Shown in pieces: positions 1 to 12,973 of a DNA stretch of 64,000 nt. A model generated the notes under the pieces. The model searched no databases and was not told the origin of the DNA. It saw only the letters and a list, made by a program, of their open reading frames with translations. The DNA lies in assembly GCA_914767715.1 (NCBI GenBank), contig OU612069.1, forward strand, positions 21,387,387 to 21,451,386, read 5' to 3'. How positions within the stretch are numbered: the stretch's first letter is position 1; each line of letters opens with the position of its first letter. A program made the translations under genes and the position numbers. Origin of the DNA: Membranipora membranacea (Eukaryota; Bryozoa; Gymnolaemata; Cheilostomatida; Membraniporidae).

Positions 1-1430
1 TGCCCTCTCACAGGCGACCTGGACAACTTTACCTGCCAACCTTGCATTAATAAGGGGAAATCAGTACTGTAGCAACTGTGACACTAATATAGTTAATTAC
101 AACTATCATCATCACCGGGAACGGTATCGTCGTAAGACTTCTGTTTTTCAGTCAACATCCATCGAACTGGTTTATACTCTCCACTTGATCCTATCCTGTG
201 CAGTTTTTTAAGCAGACTGTCTAGCTAGTCCCAGTTTTGATAAGTCACTGTTGATGTTCTTTTTCCATGTAAACTTTGGTGCACTTCTAGCCATTTTAAA
301 CGGTCTCACATACTCTTCCATTCGATAGAAAAATAACAGCATCCTATTTTCCCAATTACAATGTTATTATCTTGTGTCATTTTTCATATGGTGTTTTTTA
401 TATACACGATACTTCCACAAACATATTATAGTATAATTTCTCATAACACATCTTCATTGAAACTAGGTAATCATGTAGCAGATTATACATTGTTGAGCTG
501 CACGTTGTTACCTTCAAGTCGATATTTGAAATAAATATTTTTATGATAGCATTGCAATAGAGTGTTTCATATCAGGATCAGTATGAAAGAGCTGATATCT
601 AATCAATGTAATCAAACTGGATTGCTAACCCAAAGCCTCCAATTATCTCAGCAAGAATTAATAGGACTATTACTGGGGCCATTTCATCTAGAACTAAGTC
701 TTAGACAAGAACAATCAACAGATGGGATTTCCCCTAAATTGAAGTATAGGGATCCCCTGACTAACAAAGGGAAATCCACATTCTTCAGTAATTATGTTGG
801 CCAATCAAAACGCTTCAAAACAAATCAGTCATATTTTGTTCAGATTGCGGAGGTTATATAAGCTGCATCTAACGATTTTCTTGTGATATAAAATCTTACT
901 GTACATACATCCTAATTAGGCAAATGCTGCTGCTACAGGATGGGTTTTGTTTCAGTGGACTTGCTGCCAATGATGATATTTTGAACACAAAACTTTGAAA
1001 TAGTTGGCCTTCACACTGTAGGATGCCTGAATTCCTAAGAAGCGAATGACCCTTCTACAGGAGTGTTTGTGGATATACAATCTTATATCACACAGTTTGT
1101 ATCATTTACTCCCACAGTAAAAAGTTCAGTTCTGTCTGGCTCTGCTTTTGGATGATGCTGTGATTTCAGGTATCGTCAGTATCCATATTTCCCTGATGAA
1201 TATCACAAGCTGTTTCACGCTACATACATTGTGATCCTTGCTGGCACCAGACGAGATAAATATCATGTAATTTTGACAGTGAGTTGACAACAACATTTAT
1301 ATTTATTTATGAATCTATGCCAACATTTAAAAGTTTTATCTCATGTCACAATGGTATGATTGGCAGTGAATATAACTGTAGATTTCATATGCTGTATAAA
1401 ATCCCTCCAGTGTTCCCAGGATATCTAAAT
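1..1430. other. Region without recognisable gene
   Basis: AT-rich sequence. The only open frame of note is 99 codons at 562-861 (+). It has no recognisable motif and is not flanked by convincing splice sites, so I treat it as chance. No repeats stood out. Confidence 0.5.
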
Positions 1431-1650
1431 ATTTAGTTTCGTTTCGTACCGAGTAATGCCCGCTTCAGTTTCTGAAGATTTTGAGCATGTGCCAGTCCGC
1501 CTCCATTAATTGGCTAGAGTGAATGGCCCGCAACAGCCATATCAGGGATAACTAAACAAACAGTACACCTGGTGGGGCTCGAACCCAGGAAAATTTGATC
1601 CCAAGTGGTACGCTGAGCTATTGCTGAGCTATCTCTGATCCCTCAAAGGG
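1430..1650 (-). repeat. tRNA-derived SINE (minus strand)
   Basis: On the minus strand there is an A box (TAGCTCAGC, about 1,624-1,634) followed by a near-consensus B box GGTTCGAGCCC (complement of 1,575-1,585). The order and spacing are those of a pol III tRNA promoter, but cloverleaf pairing is poor. A non-tRNA body runs on to about 1,430, as in a tRNA-derived SINE. The exact 3' end is uncertain and there is no clear A-tail. A tRNA pseudogene is the alternative. Confidence 0.6.
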
Positions 1651-2692
1651 CAGTGTTATAATCATCTTCAATTGCTATGTTACGGCAAAGCATCCAAAAA
1701 TATTTCATTTATTAATGACAAAAGGTCACAATGTGAAGGTGTTCCTTACATTTTCACTTTCATCTCACAGCCGAAGTTATCTCCCACAACAAAACTACAC
1801 GATTATATTCGAGTATTTCTATGCACAGTCTTTGACTGGGATGAAACTTATATCAACTTGTAGCCCATCCTCCAAGGATTTCTGTCATGAAAAAGAGGGG
1901 TTTATCACTCTCTGTGCTCAGAAGCTAATATGAAAAATGCATTTGTAACCCTCAAAATTATTCTAGGATTGCTAGCAAAACTTTATGATCTTAGCGTATT
2001 CCACAGCCATTCAAATAATGCCTAGTATGTGGTTAGTTCAATCAATTTCAATAACAACAAGTTCACTTCTATCAATGAATCACCTCACAAGACCTTACAA
2101 GACATAACTGTATCAACTTTAAGCCAGTCCACAGCTGAGAAATACAAAAATCAAACTGGCTGCCATATGCAGCGTCAACGCTTCTGCTAAATAATGCCAG
2201 ATGAGAGAATTACATCGGAAGTATTACTTTACCTTCAATGCGTGGATTTTTTGAGAACTATACAGCAACATGTAGCTTCTGATAGTAGCCTACTTTACCA
2301 CAGAACAGCAATAGCCACTTGGAAATAAAGCTTTGAGACTGTGCATTTCGGTGCCTGTGGTTGAGAGATATGAAATCCAGAGCCGTCAATAAAACACGAC
2401 GAAAAAAACATATCGCTCAGCTCTTGCCTCAAACTTAAACCTTAGAATATATGAGTTACATTTCGTAAGCACAGAAATGTACACATTTTTGCTGCTGATT
2501 TGCTAACATCCGACTGCAACTTAAATTTCTGATTTCTGATATTTTTTTTGGTTTACCAGCAGGGAATTTTCCCAAGTTAAATAGCTTCATCATTTATAAT
2601 ATTGTTTATATTGTTTGTATTATTGTTTGGGGCAGTCACATACTGCAACCTAATTTGAAAATTTCACTGGCTCTATGATTCAGCTAAAGCTC
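1650..2692. other. Region without recognisable gene
   Basis: Overlapping short frames at 1,672-1,933 (+) have no motif and no homology that I recognise. Nothing else is visible. Confidence 0.45.
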
Positions 2693-3057
2693 TGGCTACA
2701 CACGCCGTACCATCCATAGGATTGGGAAACTTTTAGTAAGGCTACGGATTGGGCAAGGTGCTACACACGCCTATTAATAGCTAGGCCTATTCCTTTCAAT
2801 TACAATACAATTTGGGTCTGCTTTGCCTACCTATTGTTCAACTTGAATGAATTAAACCAATCACTATTCAGTAATTTAATTAAGCCCCGCCTCTTTCACA
2901 AATAACAAAGGAATAGCTGGCCATACTACGGCTACAGCTAGAACCAACAAGTTGGTTAGCCCATCTGAGGCATCTGGCAGAGCTAACCTAGCTATTCTAT
3001 GCATCTGGCAGAGCTACAGATGCCCCAATCCTGTGGAAAATACGGCGTGTGTAGCCA
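2693..3057. mobile_element. MITE with about 35-bp terminal inverted repeats
   Basis: The 365-bp block starts TGGCTACACACGCCGTA (2,693 on) and ends with the inverted counterpart TACGGCGTGTGTAGCCA (ending 3,057). The inverted match continues inward through an ATAGGATTGGG / CACAGGATTGGGG segment, giving arms of about 35 bp. It has no coding capacity. A 15-bp segment (GCATCTGGCAGAGCTA) is repeated near the right end. I see no clean target duplication, so the superfamily is not assigned. Confidence 0.75.
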
Positions 3058-3851
3058 CAACTTAAGGCCTCAACATCAATTTGCACATAATTGCATTTTG
3101 AGTTTCAGTATGATATCCTATTACTGCTATTTGTATTCATTCACTAGCAGGGACAACCTAATAATAGCTAATTTTGTGTGTCTTAGTTGAAGAGTTTATT
3201 TATAATCAAATTGATTTAAAATCATCAGTTTTTGTTTAAAGTTTTAAAATAAATTGTGACCTCCCTCAAAACAAAAATGGAAATTGACATCTCATAGAAT
3301 GGGAAAACACCAAGCAATTTTAAGCCAAAATGCTCATGAAAAACTTAGTTGTTTTAAATATATCATTGGCATTGAATTGCATTGTAGAACGGCTATCGAA
3401 TGCTTGATGTTCAGTTTAGTGGACCGAAAGATAAGAGCTATAACTAACAAAATCCAGCCATAAGCTGCTTGAGAGGTGCAAATTATTATCCTCCTTTTAA
3501 TAAGGAAAATTAATTTCTCTCAAAGCATTTATGGAAGGATAGTGGGGTTTTAGTATCAGATGGTTGAGTCTTTAGCATGTTGACATTTCATTCTGAAATA
3601 TAAAGAAAACAGGTCGTATTAATGTATTGGCAAGCAAAGGCTTGGTTATCTAGCATTACACTGTAAGAATTCGTTATGCTAAAAGACAACATGGCATGGG
3701 GCCGAGGCCTTTTCAGAATCTGCTAGTGGAATTAATTTCCTTTGTTATCTGAGGCAGTGTAGACTATCAGTGTATTGAATGGCCATTAATAGTCTGCAGT
3801 GCCAAATATAACCAAAGATTATGAATACTATAGATGGATAATGTGTATAAA

Positions 3852-4157
3852 TGGATAAATACTAGGTAAGGATAATATGAGTCATAGCAAAACCCATTTC
3901 AACAGGCAGCACATCTTTACCCATGTAATAATGTTTGGATTATGGTACGGACTAGGGATAAATACTAGAACAAGTTTGATCCAAATTGCCAGCAGTCTGG
4001 CCATCTTCAGTCTACTGGTGAGCTGCCAGCGGCTCAAATCCTATTGCAGGCAAATTGGATCATGCTTGATCTAGATAAATACTAGGTATGGATGATGTAA
4101 GTCATAGCAAAACCATTTTCAGCAGGCAACACAGACTTTACTCATGTAATAATGTTT
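3852..4157. repeat. 85-bp direct repeat pair
   Basis: The segments 3,852-3,931 and 4,074-4,157 match over about 80 bp (GATAAATACTAGGTA, GTCATAGCAAAACC, ATGTAATAATGTTT). A third GATAAATACTAG lies near 3,957. The spacing of 222 bp suggests a partly decayed tandem duplication. Confidence 0.6.
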
Positions 4158-5804
4158 TAATTCGCAACAGAAAAATACAACAGGAGCCCAAAATTTTTGG
4201 ACTGCATGATTTTAATTTTCAACTCTATAGCTCAATGATATTTATATATTTCCTTACAATACCTTTACCTCTCACCAAATTCAAATCCTGAGACATCATG
4301 GAGCAGCTAATAGATTTGACATGCCGACCTGAAACATGATTTGGAGGAAAGCTGTTTCAGATTGACATATTTTGTGTACTACCTCGTTGCCATGCTGGAA
4401 TAAAAAAAAAACATATTTTTGACTGAGTTGCATCGCAAACAAAGGGACTGTGGAACTGGTTGAAATTTATTGGTGAAACGCCGGTATTATCAGCCTCGCA
4501 CCAACAAGCAACAATCAGTTAAACACAGACACAGGCCAAATCTTAAATGTACGATCTTAAGCTAAGAGCTGACAAGAATTTGGGGCAGTTAATAGTGGCA
4601 GCCACTCGGGCCCTACCAACCATACAGTTTAGGGTATTGTCTGTTCATTTGTCAAGCGCCCTTCATTGTTCACTCTGACATTAGAATTATGCCAGGATAC
4701 AATATTTGAATAAATTGGGAAATTCCTTTGAAGTTGGCCGGTAATAAACCTTTTTGATACTTAAAAAGATTGCTCTTCATGTGCTGGTAAATTTATTAAA
4801 GACTGAAAGAACGAGGCATCAATGATAACAGTTATAGATATTGCGACATTCTATACTACTTTCAGTTTAATTTGAGAATATGAAAATGTCACATACTTTA
4901 CCTGACCCTCTCATTACTCACAAATAGACAATTAACTGCCCCAAAGTGAAGGTGATGTGTATGGTAGTTGCTGTCGCTGAAAAGAGAACTGATTACTTAT
5001 TGAGAACAGGATGCGAAAGAGGACAGGAAGGTGAAATTGTTAGATGTTAGTGTGGGTAACAGGGTTTCGCATCCTGTTTCTCTCCAACATACCTTGATTC
5101 CATGCCACGCTTTCTGGTTCAGAGGTTGCGGCGAGAAGGTATTCTGTATAACGTCGGTCTCCATCTGGTCTTTCTTAAGGCTTCATATCTACAACTATTA
5201 GTCATCTTAATATTGGGTATCATATTGGTGTCATGAAGGCTGCCGGCAGGATGTAGGACAGATCATCATGAATAATTTTTGAAGTAATTTTGTGGGTGAT
5301 ATAGCATAGATAGTTGAATTTTCTGTTTAAGATCACTGAATTTAAAAATATCCCTGGCCTTGATTCTAAACTAAGCTCACACTGAGTCAATAACATAAAT
5401 TCTGTGGAATATTTTGAGATGTGATGGGATAATTTTTGTACTGTATGACAGGCTGGTGAATAATTTCGCCAGCCCATACTGTTTGACATATAGCTAAACA
5501 ATATGAGATGTGTTTATTGTCACATAGGTGTTGCCAGGCTTGTGGCTGAAGATAAAACCAATGAACTCCCTCTCATAAAACTCAATGAGACAATTTTGTT
5601 ATCATTAGAGGTTTCACTGGCCATACAACATCCCACAATGATTGAAATCAAGGGAGCCAAACCCCGTGCCGGCCTATATGTAAAAGGGAGGGAAAGTCTC
5701 CAAGTGGCCAGAATTTGGAGGGAAATGTTTTCAGTGGTTAAAAATGGAGGGAAGGCTTCTCAGTGAGCTTGTGACTGGCGTTAAATTATTTAGTGCTGTC
5801 AATT
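4158..5804. other. Region without recognised gene; one unassigned ORF
   Basis: Open frames of 93 codons (5,220-5,501, -) and 87 codons (5,503-5,766, +) lie back to back. The plus frame has a moderately protein-like C-terminal half (KGAKPRAGLYVKGRESLQ). I recognise no family and see no splice sites, so it is not called as a gene. Confidence 0.4.
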
Positions 5805-6350
5805 TATCCTAATTATCAGTTGACTCATAGAATCTGCCTGAATAAATAGTTTTAAAATTTAGGGTCTGAAGTTGGGTAATATTAGATTAGATTATTAAAC
5901 TGCTACAATAATTTTTATGTGCACAGAAAATTCACAATTACCACTTGCTGGATCGCTAGCAGCGCTGCAGGGTACGCTGCAGGGTACGGGACAGGCATAA
6001 TGTATTTGGGTATAAGGCTATTACCTGACAGAAATTAATCAGCTCATTATCATAATGTACACAGAAAATTCACAATTACCACTTGCTGGATCGCTAGCAG
6101 CGCTGCAGGGTACGCTGCAGGGTACGGGACAGGCATAATGTATTTGGGTATAAGGCTATTACCTGACAGAAATTAATCAGCTCATTATCATAATGACCAA
6201 GTATTTGCTCTTTACACCTACCTTCAACAAGAAAATACTCCGTATACATCAAGCTATGAAATCATTTTTATTACCTATTCTTCTGCTGTGGCTAAAAAAA
6301 CAGAAGAAGATAATATAGGTTCTTATGTAATGATGCAACTTATTATTAAT
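5805..6350 (+). repeat. Dispersed ~0.5-kb repeat, copy 1
   Basis: This sequence is homologous in the same orientation to 12,974-13,367, with scattered substitutions. It includes the core TCGCTAGCAGCGCTGCAGGG and ends in AACTTATTATTAA in both places. Both copies lie just upstream of an exon of the same gene (the exons starting 6,360 and 13,441). It is non-coding; a MITE or SINE-like repeat is likely, but I find no clear termini. Confidence 0.7.
5917..6192 (+). repeat. 138-bp tandem duplication
   Basis: Two almost identical 138-bp units, 5,917-6,054 and 6,055-6,192, lie head to tail inside the larger dispersed repeat. Each holds an internal 10-bp duplication (GCTGCAGGGTAC). The related copy at 13 kb has a single unit, so the duplication happened after the copies separated. 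Confidence 0.85.
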
Positions 6351-6359
6351 CATTTACAG

Positions 6360-8555
6360 GAAAAGATTCCGAGATGGCGAAAGAGGCATCAGACAGTACC
6401 GAGCCTACTTTTTAAAACAGAATTAGAGGGCTCTTGATGCATCCACAATGAAAGAGCATCGAGTAATGAACTGCCTTAAATGCTCACAAATACCTGATTT
6501 CCAACTCAAAAAAGCAAACCAGACATTTTGAGCATTGGAGAACAACAATGCTGTGGCTCAGCAACCGCAAACTCCGAGAGCTTGTCAACGGCTCCGAAAT
6601 GAGCAAACTCCACAGAGAAGACTCACTAAGATATACCAAGGGGACTGGTGAAGACGCTGTATAAACAAATGAAGAAAGGAGACATTCCTAAAAGACTGCT
6701 ACAGAAAATAATAAAAGATTCAATGACCGAGGAAAACATTCCAAAGAAGTTAAAAAGAAAAATCATCGCCAAAGCTCAGGCCAGGCAGCGTACTGCAGCA
6801 ATTAAAAAAGAACTAACGACTATTTTTCTCACAAATACTTCTTTTAAAAAACATGACCGGATGAGGGTGTTGCACTTCGGTTCGTACAAGAGGAACAAGG
6901 TGAAGACACATGTGGGGCCAATTCCGTCAACCAGGAAATCGTCAGAGATACATTCCAGCAAGTCTCCAATGGAACGATGGACCTGGGAAGAAAAATGACA
7001 GGAAGGTGGGCACCACTAGCTTTCTCCGCTAGCCTAAGGAAGAGATTTGGACCTCAACCAAAGGCTCTGAACGGTGGACAGGTGGGTTTTTCTATTATCA
7101 AACTACTAATTTTTCAACTCAATTGTATTGAGACTGAAAAATGACATGTAAACATCACTGTCAATCTTAACACCCAGTCTGAAACTATATTAAAGACTAT
7201 GAGGATAAGCAGCAAGCTCAAACGAGGAAAACAGCATTATTGCCATTGTTTCGTTATATAACGATCTTGATTATAGTATGCATATCTTTGGTCTGTTTGC
7301 AGGTTTTACAGGCCTATGCTGCTCAACTCGGTTATTCTTTCACCATAAGGCATCATGAGAGGGTAACCTGGGATAAACATGACGGGGGTGGCGTGGTGTT
7401 TCGATCTCACCACAGTTCGGTACTAAAAAGGAAAGGAATCCAATGATTCAGGATGGGGAGATATATATTGGTCAGGCAGTTTGTCCAATATTAGTCAGCA
7501 AGACAATTTTTGATTCATGGACAAACTGCATAACTAAAAAAACAACTGAGGTTTCCGGGGGATCCTCCTCAAGATCAGGAAAGATCACCTGAAATTTATG
7601 GAGAGGAAGGGATTGCTCCGGAAGACTCAGCCTGATTTGATGCCATTGGATGATCTGAAAACACATCTGACCAGGAACAAAGGTATAATTTTCAGCACGG
7701 GGCTTATTTTAAGAACCTCTTTTCATCATGACCACACCTTACACCTTTGACCTCCTTTTAGCAGCAGGGAAGCAGTGAAACGTATGCCTTGCCTTCAGCA
7801 AAATTTAACCATTAATTTCAAATTTGAAGAGTTTAAAAATCTGCTATTGACAGTTCACATACCTTGATAACTGGCCCACTAATAAGATCTGCTGAATCAG
7901 TAAGTAGATTGGTCAGTGTGAATGCCATCAGTGTCACCAACCTTCTGGGGGAAGAGTCAAAACTCAACTCAAAGTTCGACTAGTGATGTTCTAGGTTCTG
8001 CATCAGTTGGAAGTAAAAAAAGATACAGTCCCTGTTGAAGCCAAAGCAATAACAGTATTTTTTAATTACAGTGCCATTTACTGATCAAGAAACAAGAGAA
8101 CACCTATGCCAGAAGCTAATAGAGGTAGAGACCACTCTCCACCTGAATATCTGGCATGATCACAGTGAAATAGCAGGTAATGAGCAATTTTCTTAAGATA
8201 AAATGTGAGTGACAGCACCGGCAGCAAATCCGTAGTTTTTTTTTTCAAAACTAAACTAAATTTTTGGTTCTATTTGGCTCTTCATTGAGCTGAAGGATAG
8301 AGGACGCTGATGCGATCGAATTATGAAGCCATTGAATAGTTTGGACGGGAGTGGAAAATTTATTGTAAGCACCAAGTTCTTGGCTCATTACTAATATTCT
8401 CCATGTTCACAATGACATCCCTGTTTTGCTTCAATTCTAAGAATAACTTTATCACGGATATTTTTCTATTTCCTTTTTGAAGGGCACTCACATTATGTCA
8501 TTAATGTGGCATTTGTCTACGATGAAGCTGTCTACAAGACCACCAAAGAAGTTGG
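6360..8555 (+). CDS. Large unassigned gene AB, exons A1-A4 (decayed in part)
   Basis: The exons, bounded by AG and GT, are 6,360-7,081, 7,303 to about 7,682, 8,072-8,176 and 8,483-8,555. A1 encodes a Lys/Arg-rich helical stretch (KLKRKIIAKAQARQRTAAIK) and ends in a block containing GRWAPLAFSASLRKRFGP. It changes frame at least once near 6,890 and has stops in its first half. A2 also shifts frame near 7,440-7,560. A3 and A4 read in phase and contain TTLHLNIWHDHSEIAG followed by HSHYVINVAFVYDEAVYK. From memory, blocks of this kind occur in large uncharacterised proteins repeated in sponge and cnidarian genomes; I cannot verify that here. No function is assigned. The true 5' end is unknown. Confidence 0.55.
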
Positions 8556-8561
8556 GTAAGA

Positions 8562-8862
8562 TAATGGTCCCTCTATTGAAATTCATTTAAAGTGTTTGTA
8601 AATGAACAGGTTTCTTGGTATCATTTTTGAGCTTGAAATGAGATTTAGAAAGCTATCACACATGCATTTGCATGAAAAATAGTTACTTGGTCTGGTAGGT
8701 TTGGGGGTTATAAGTTAACACTATTAAGTTGTCTACTCATGCACAGCCCAACTTGTCCACGCGATTTGTAATGAGCCTATTATTGGGGAAATACAGTAAT
8801 ATTAGTGGCTATTGTGGTTAGATAACAAATTTTGCAAATACATGACAAAGTCACTCACAAGT
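8562..8862 (+). repeat. Dispersed ~300-bp repeat, copy 1
   Basis: This block is about 90% identical in the same orientation to 16,825-17,134, from TATGGTCCCTCTATTG to ACAAAGTCACTCACAAGT. Copy 1 starts a few bases after the splice donor of exon A4. Copy 2 abuts the truncated 5' end of the gypsy pol. It has no ORF and no TIRs. It could be a solo fragment of a longer element. Confidence 0.75.
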
Positions 8863-9224
8863 TTGTCGATGACATAAAAGTTCAAAAGAAAGTTTTATAA
8901 TTTGTATACACACTATTTAATGAGTTGAGACCACTAATAAAAACAACCTTCATTTCTGTTATGAGCCCAAGTTGAAGAAGAGATTAGAAGAACCGCCATA
9001 CCAAAGATTATAAATACTGACGGTACATTACAATAATGTCTATGACCCATTCCCTGTCCACAGCTTTTCAGGCGTGAAAACGAGTGATTTTCATTTCAGG
9101 CTGCTGCGCTTGTTTGCTCTGTTTAAATAAGGTTACACTGGAGCAATGGATTCTCCCTGCAAAGTTTATCCGAGAAAATCTTGTGAGTCCAGCATCAGAA
9201 TATTTGATTATATGATCAATGTGT

Positions 9225-11680
9225 TCTACTGAGGACCAATTGGTATATATACCAGAGCGTCTAATTGAACTCCAACAGTGTGACACCCCTGTTGAACCCA
9301 CAAACGTCGCAAACGTCAAAACGTCGCAATCTAGCGTTCCACTAACGTCGCAACGAAGGGTTTTTAAAACGTCGCAAACCCACAAACGTCACAATTTTTT
9401 AAACGTCGCAATAGCTCGAACCCACTAACGTCGCAAATGTCGCAACTCAACAAAATACGAAGTTGTCTTCTCGTTTGATGCAAATTGGTGATGATGATAT
9501 GTAGAAAGTAGAAAGGAGCATACAAACTTCAAAACACGGTGGGGAATTGAATATCAACATTATATATTGTGCTATGGATAATTGTTGAGTATTTTTCAGG
9601 TTATTTGAATCATTTTTTTCACTTCCTAGGGTCGTTTGTTGTTACCTCAGAATCCATTAATGCTGTCATAAAAGGGATGCTAATCACTATCTAGCAGATA
9701 TAATGACATACCAATTTGTACCTTAATGCTTGATTTAGCCAATGATTGAACTTGTCAAGAGGTATTGACACAGTTGGATTGAGTGCTATATTTTTTCCTC
9801 TTGCTGACATGGCCTTAATCCATCAAATTGTACAGCCTTCCCATGATGCAACGCTTTGGATTTCCCAGATAAATAAAGTCAAACTTTTTTTATATACCAT
9901 GTACCATGTAATTTTTTAATTTTCATTTTGTTGGGAGTTGTTTCCTCACACTTATGAAATAAAATGGTATGGTAGAAAGTTCATCCATTCTCCCTGGTTG
10001 AACATTAATGAACCTTGATTACAAACAGATGCACATGAACAACCATCTGAGAGCCCTGAGCGTGTTTATTGAGTTAATTTTAGTTTGATCAATGGAAACA
10101 AAAACCTGTGTTCCTAGACAATACTGTGTGCCATGAGAATGTTTTGTCTTATACATAATATATATCTATGATATAGGCGCTGGCTGACCATGTTTGATTT
10201 ATTTATCAATATGGGTAATAAGTAGGCTATGGCTACAGCAGATCTTCTCAGCTCTTTATTATTTTATTCATTGACCCTCCTCCATACCACTGAATAGATA
10301 GTATAGGCAGCCCACTGTATGTATAGGTAGAATAGATAGATACTGCTTAACTTGCTGGCTAGATAGGCAAAAGCAAGTTGAATCTTTAGAGGTAGGATAA
10401 TAGTCTTTGGGTACCCAGGCATAGTTGAGCTGCAATTTTTTTTAATTGATTTCATTACTAAACAAGCAAATCACGATATCTCAAAAGAGTTCATCTGCTG
10501 GTCCCTTACCCTGTCTTGACAAGCCTTGTCGGAGGGGTTCCCCTCTCCTTCCAGCAATGCTTGTCAAAAAAGGCCACTGTTGGCCATGGTCTTGCAGGAT
10601 GTGGCACTTTGAAGACTTCTCTTTCAGAGAGTATACAATAACAAATTCAATAAAATTTAAGAGGTTAACGGTTCCCATAATGCATATCTATGGAATTACC
10701 AAAGTATATTGAGGCCAATTATAATTTGACTTGAATTTTTTAGGGAAAGTCATTTATTATATAACCATGGCCATTAACAATAAGCAGCTGGGTCACAAAG
10801 CGATATTAAATTCTGTAAATTTTCAACTGCACTATCATTGACCCACTGTCAAGGTCTCTTGTCCGTAACCCAGGATTTGAGTTTAAAAACTGCATATAAT
10901 ACTAGTGATGAAAATACAATTACCGTTACGCAATGCAAGGTGTAATATCGCATCCTATTGTATGCTAACGGTTCCTATGGTATCCTGTTGAAGTTTTATT
11001 ATCATACCATAAAACCATCAAGTTGCATCTTGGGAATGATGTAAAAATTCCTTATTTAGTAGATAAAGGGTAAGTAATAAAGAGATAAAGGGATTCATGC
11101 ATAAATGATTTAACATTTATGGTATTTCAAGTAGTGTAAAAGGCTCTTAACAACTTTAAGCATAGCCTATATCAAACATGACAGTATATTTCAAGCTTGA
11201 CACGTATGCCTTACTTGTGCTAAATCTTGAAATTTATGACAGCATTTAAAATGGATTCTGAGGTAACAATAAACGGCACTAGAAAGCGAAAAAATGATTC
11301 AAATAACCTGAAAAATTCACAACAATTATGAATGGCACAATATATAATGTTGATATTTAATTCCCCACCGTGTTTTGCAGTTTGTATGCTCCTTTCTACT
11401 TCTACTATCATGCTCCTTTCTACTATCATCATCACCAATTTGCATCAAATGAGAAGACAACTTCGTGTTTTTGTTGAGTTGCCACGTTAGTGGGTTCGAG
11501 CTATTGCGACGTTTAAAAAATTGCGACCTTTTAAAAACCCTTCGTTGCGACAGTTTTTGGATTGCGCCGTTAGTGGAACGCTAGATTGCGACATTTTGAC
11601 GTTTGCAACGTTTGTGGGTTCAACAACCCCCTTGTCTTTTCAAGGGCGAGAGTATAAAGATGTTATACGATTTAATACAT
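9225..11680 (+). pseudogene. Gene AB exon A5, split by a 2.3-kb transposon
   Basis: The left part, about 9,225-9,290, reads STEDQLVYIPERLIELQQCD. The right part, about 11,630-11,680, reads LSFQGREYKDVIRF. The two join into one continuous reading once the element at 9,291-11,624 is discounted, allowing one or two bases of slip in the C-run at the junction. The right part ends at a GT donor (11,681), and the next exon at 11,952 continues in phase with DLPAREFETG. The 5' acceptor is uncertain (a candidate lies near 9,098), and a stop sits just upstream of the STEDQ block. This copy cannot encode the intact exon. Confidence 0.6.
9291..11624. mobile_element. Non-autonomous DNA transposon with ~390-bp TIRs
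   Basis: The left end, 9,291 to about 9,675, starts GTTGAACCCACAAACGTCGC. It matches the reverse complement of about 11,231-11,624 over nearly 390 bp with small indels. Both arms carry many copies of the short motif ACGTCGCAA, in the style of subterminal transposase-binding repeats. The 1.55-kb interior has no convincing ORF, so the element is non-autonomous. The flanks ACACCCCT and AACCCCCT could be a mutated 8-bp target duplication (6 of 8 match), which would suit a hAT-like element; this is inference. It sits inside exon A5 of gene AB. Confidence 0.85.
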
Positions 11681-11951
11681 GTAGGAAAATCACAGCAGAA
11701 TACATTATTAGGTTTATTTTCACTTCCTAAATACAATGGCTTGGACCAAACTACATTGGATTTTAGACTAACCAGGATCTTCAATGGACACTTGTTTTTG
11801 CGGAGAGGGGGTGGATTGCAACAACTTTCCATTATATTTTCATTTTGAATAAAAATACACTTAGAATAATGTAAAGTTTCCATCAGAGTAAATGATGTAA
11901 CAGGGATAAAATGTCTATAAACCATGCAGCGTGTGATCCTTGCTTTTGTAG

Positions 11952-12882
11952 ATGATCTGCCAGCTCGTGAGTTTGAGACTGGCAATGCGGGAGGTGGTGA
12001 CTACCCCTGTCATTGTGGCAGACATTCAGACTGCTTCACGAAGCCTAGTCAGCTCTTTTTAGACCCGCCATATAATTCCTTACAACAACGAATCTCCCTG
12101 ATCAATAAAACGTCGAACCCACAAGATGGAGTGTACCCAGATAAAATGAAAGTAAGTAGTGTCAAATCATGTAAGTTTGCTAAGTGTGGTGACTGGCACC
12201 TCAATCCAGAAGCTTGTCAGTATTGGGCTGCCCAGTGCCTAGGCGAATTCGCTTTTCTATTTGATCGCAGGGTTTTAAAGCATAATTATTTATTTCCCTA
12301 AAAATTTGTAGAAAGAAGCTGTACAGCAACAACTGGACAACATGGGAGTAGAAAGGAGAGGTGATGAATGTGTAGGGCCACTCAAAGACATGCTAAAGAC
12401 TACTCTGAAAGGTAACAACCCTTCAATCATATCATATAAGGTCATAAAAACAAGTGGAAACCTCAGGTCACTGGCATCATTAATCAGCAACATCAGTATA
12501 GGCAAGTTATATCAAAGATGTCGTAACAGCTTTTCCTACTAATGAAGGTTTTATTCATCTGAGGCCTTGAATCAAATAATGTTATTTTGCCAGGTGTGCG
12601 AAGACTACCAGCCCTATGCTCGCAGGGGCATTCACTAGAGGAGCTTGGACTGGAATTGTATGAAGTGGTGCACTGTGATCCGCTGCATGACTTCAAAAAC
12701 ATTATTCAAAACATATTTGAGGAGCTACCACATCAAATCCAGAATTTGGAGCTGAAGTCAAAAGTTTCAGAGTTTTGTAAGCCATGTATCGGTGAACTGC
12801 GCAATATCAGAGGAACAGATGCTAGGCAGTATCTGGTGAATCTCGCTCTGCTTTTGGAGAATATGATTTATCAGAGAGATAG
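11952..12882 (+). CDS. Gene AB exons A6-A8: Cys/His block, SAP-like exon, LHD block
   Basis: Three exons keep phase across their junctions: 11,952-12,151, 12,312-12,411 and 12,594-12,882. A6 reads LPAREFETGNAGGGDYPCHC and continues GRHSDCF, a compact Cys/His segment that could bind metal. A7 (VQQQLDNMGVERRG...LKDMLKTTLKG) has the length and Leu/Gly pattern of a SAP DNA-binding motif. A8 holds GVRRLPALC, LGLELYEVVHCDPLHDFKN and IIQNIFEELP. All three are open and end in GTAAGT-like or GTAAGG donors. I recall the same block order in uncharacterised transposon-like proteins of sponges and corals, but no catalytic site is evident. Confidence 0.65.
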
Positions 12883-12973
12883 GTAAGGAGAGGATGATGA
12901 ATCATTGGCTAATTGCTCGCCGTAAGCCTAGTTTAAATTATCCAGGCTCATACCTGATATGATGATCACAATC

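Noticed and set aside
562-861. 99-codon open frame near the start
   Set aside because: No motif, no splice context, and length within chance for AT-rich DNA.
9291-11624. Arms with ACGTCGCAA repeats as a CRISPR-like or regulatory array
   Set aside because: The repeats are irregularly spaced without unique spacers, and they are mirrored at both ends; they are transposon subterminal repeats in an animal genome.
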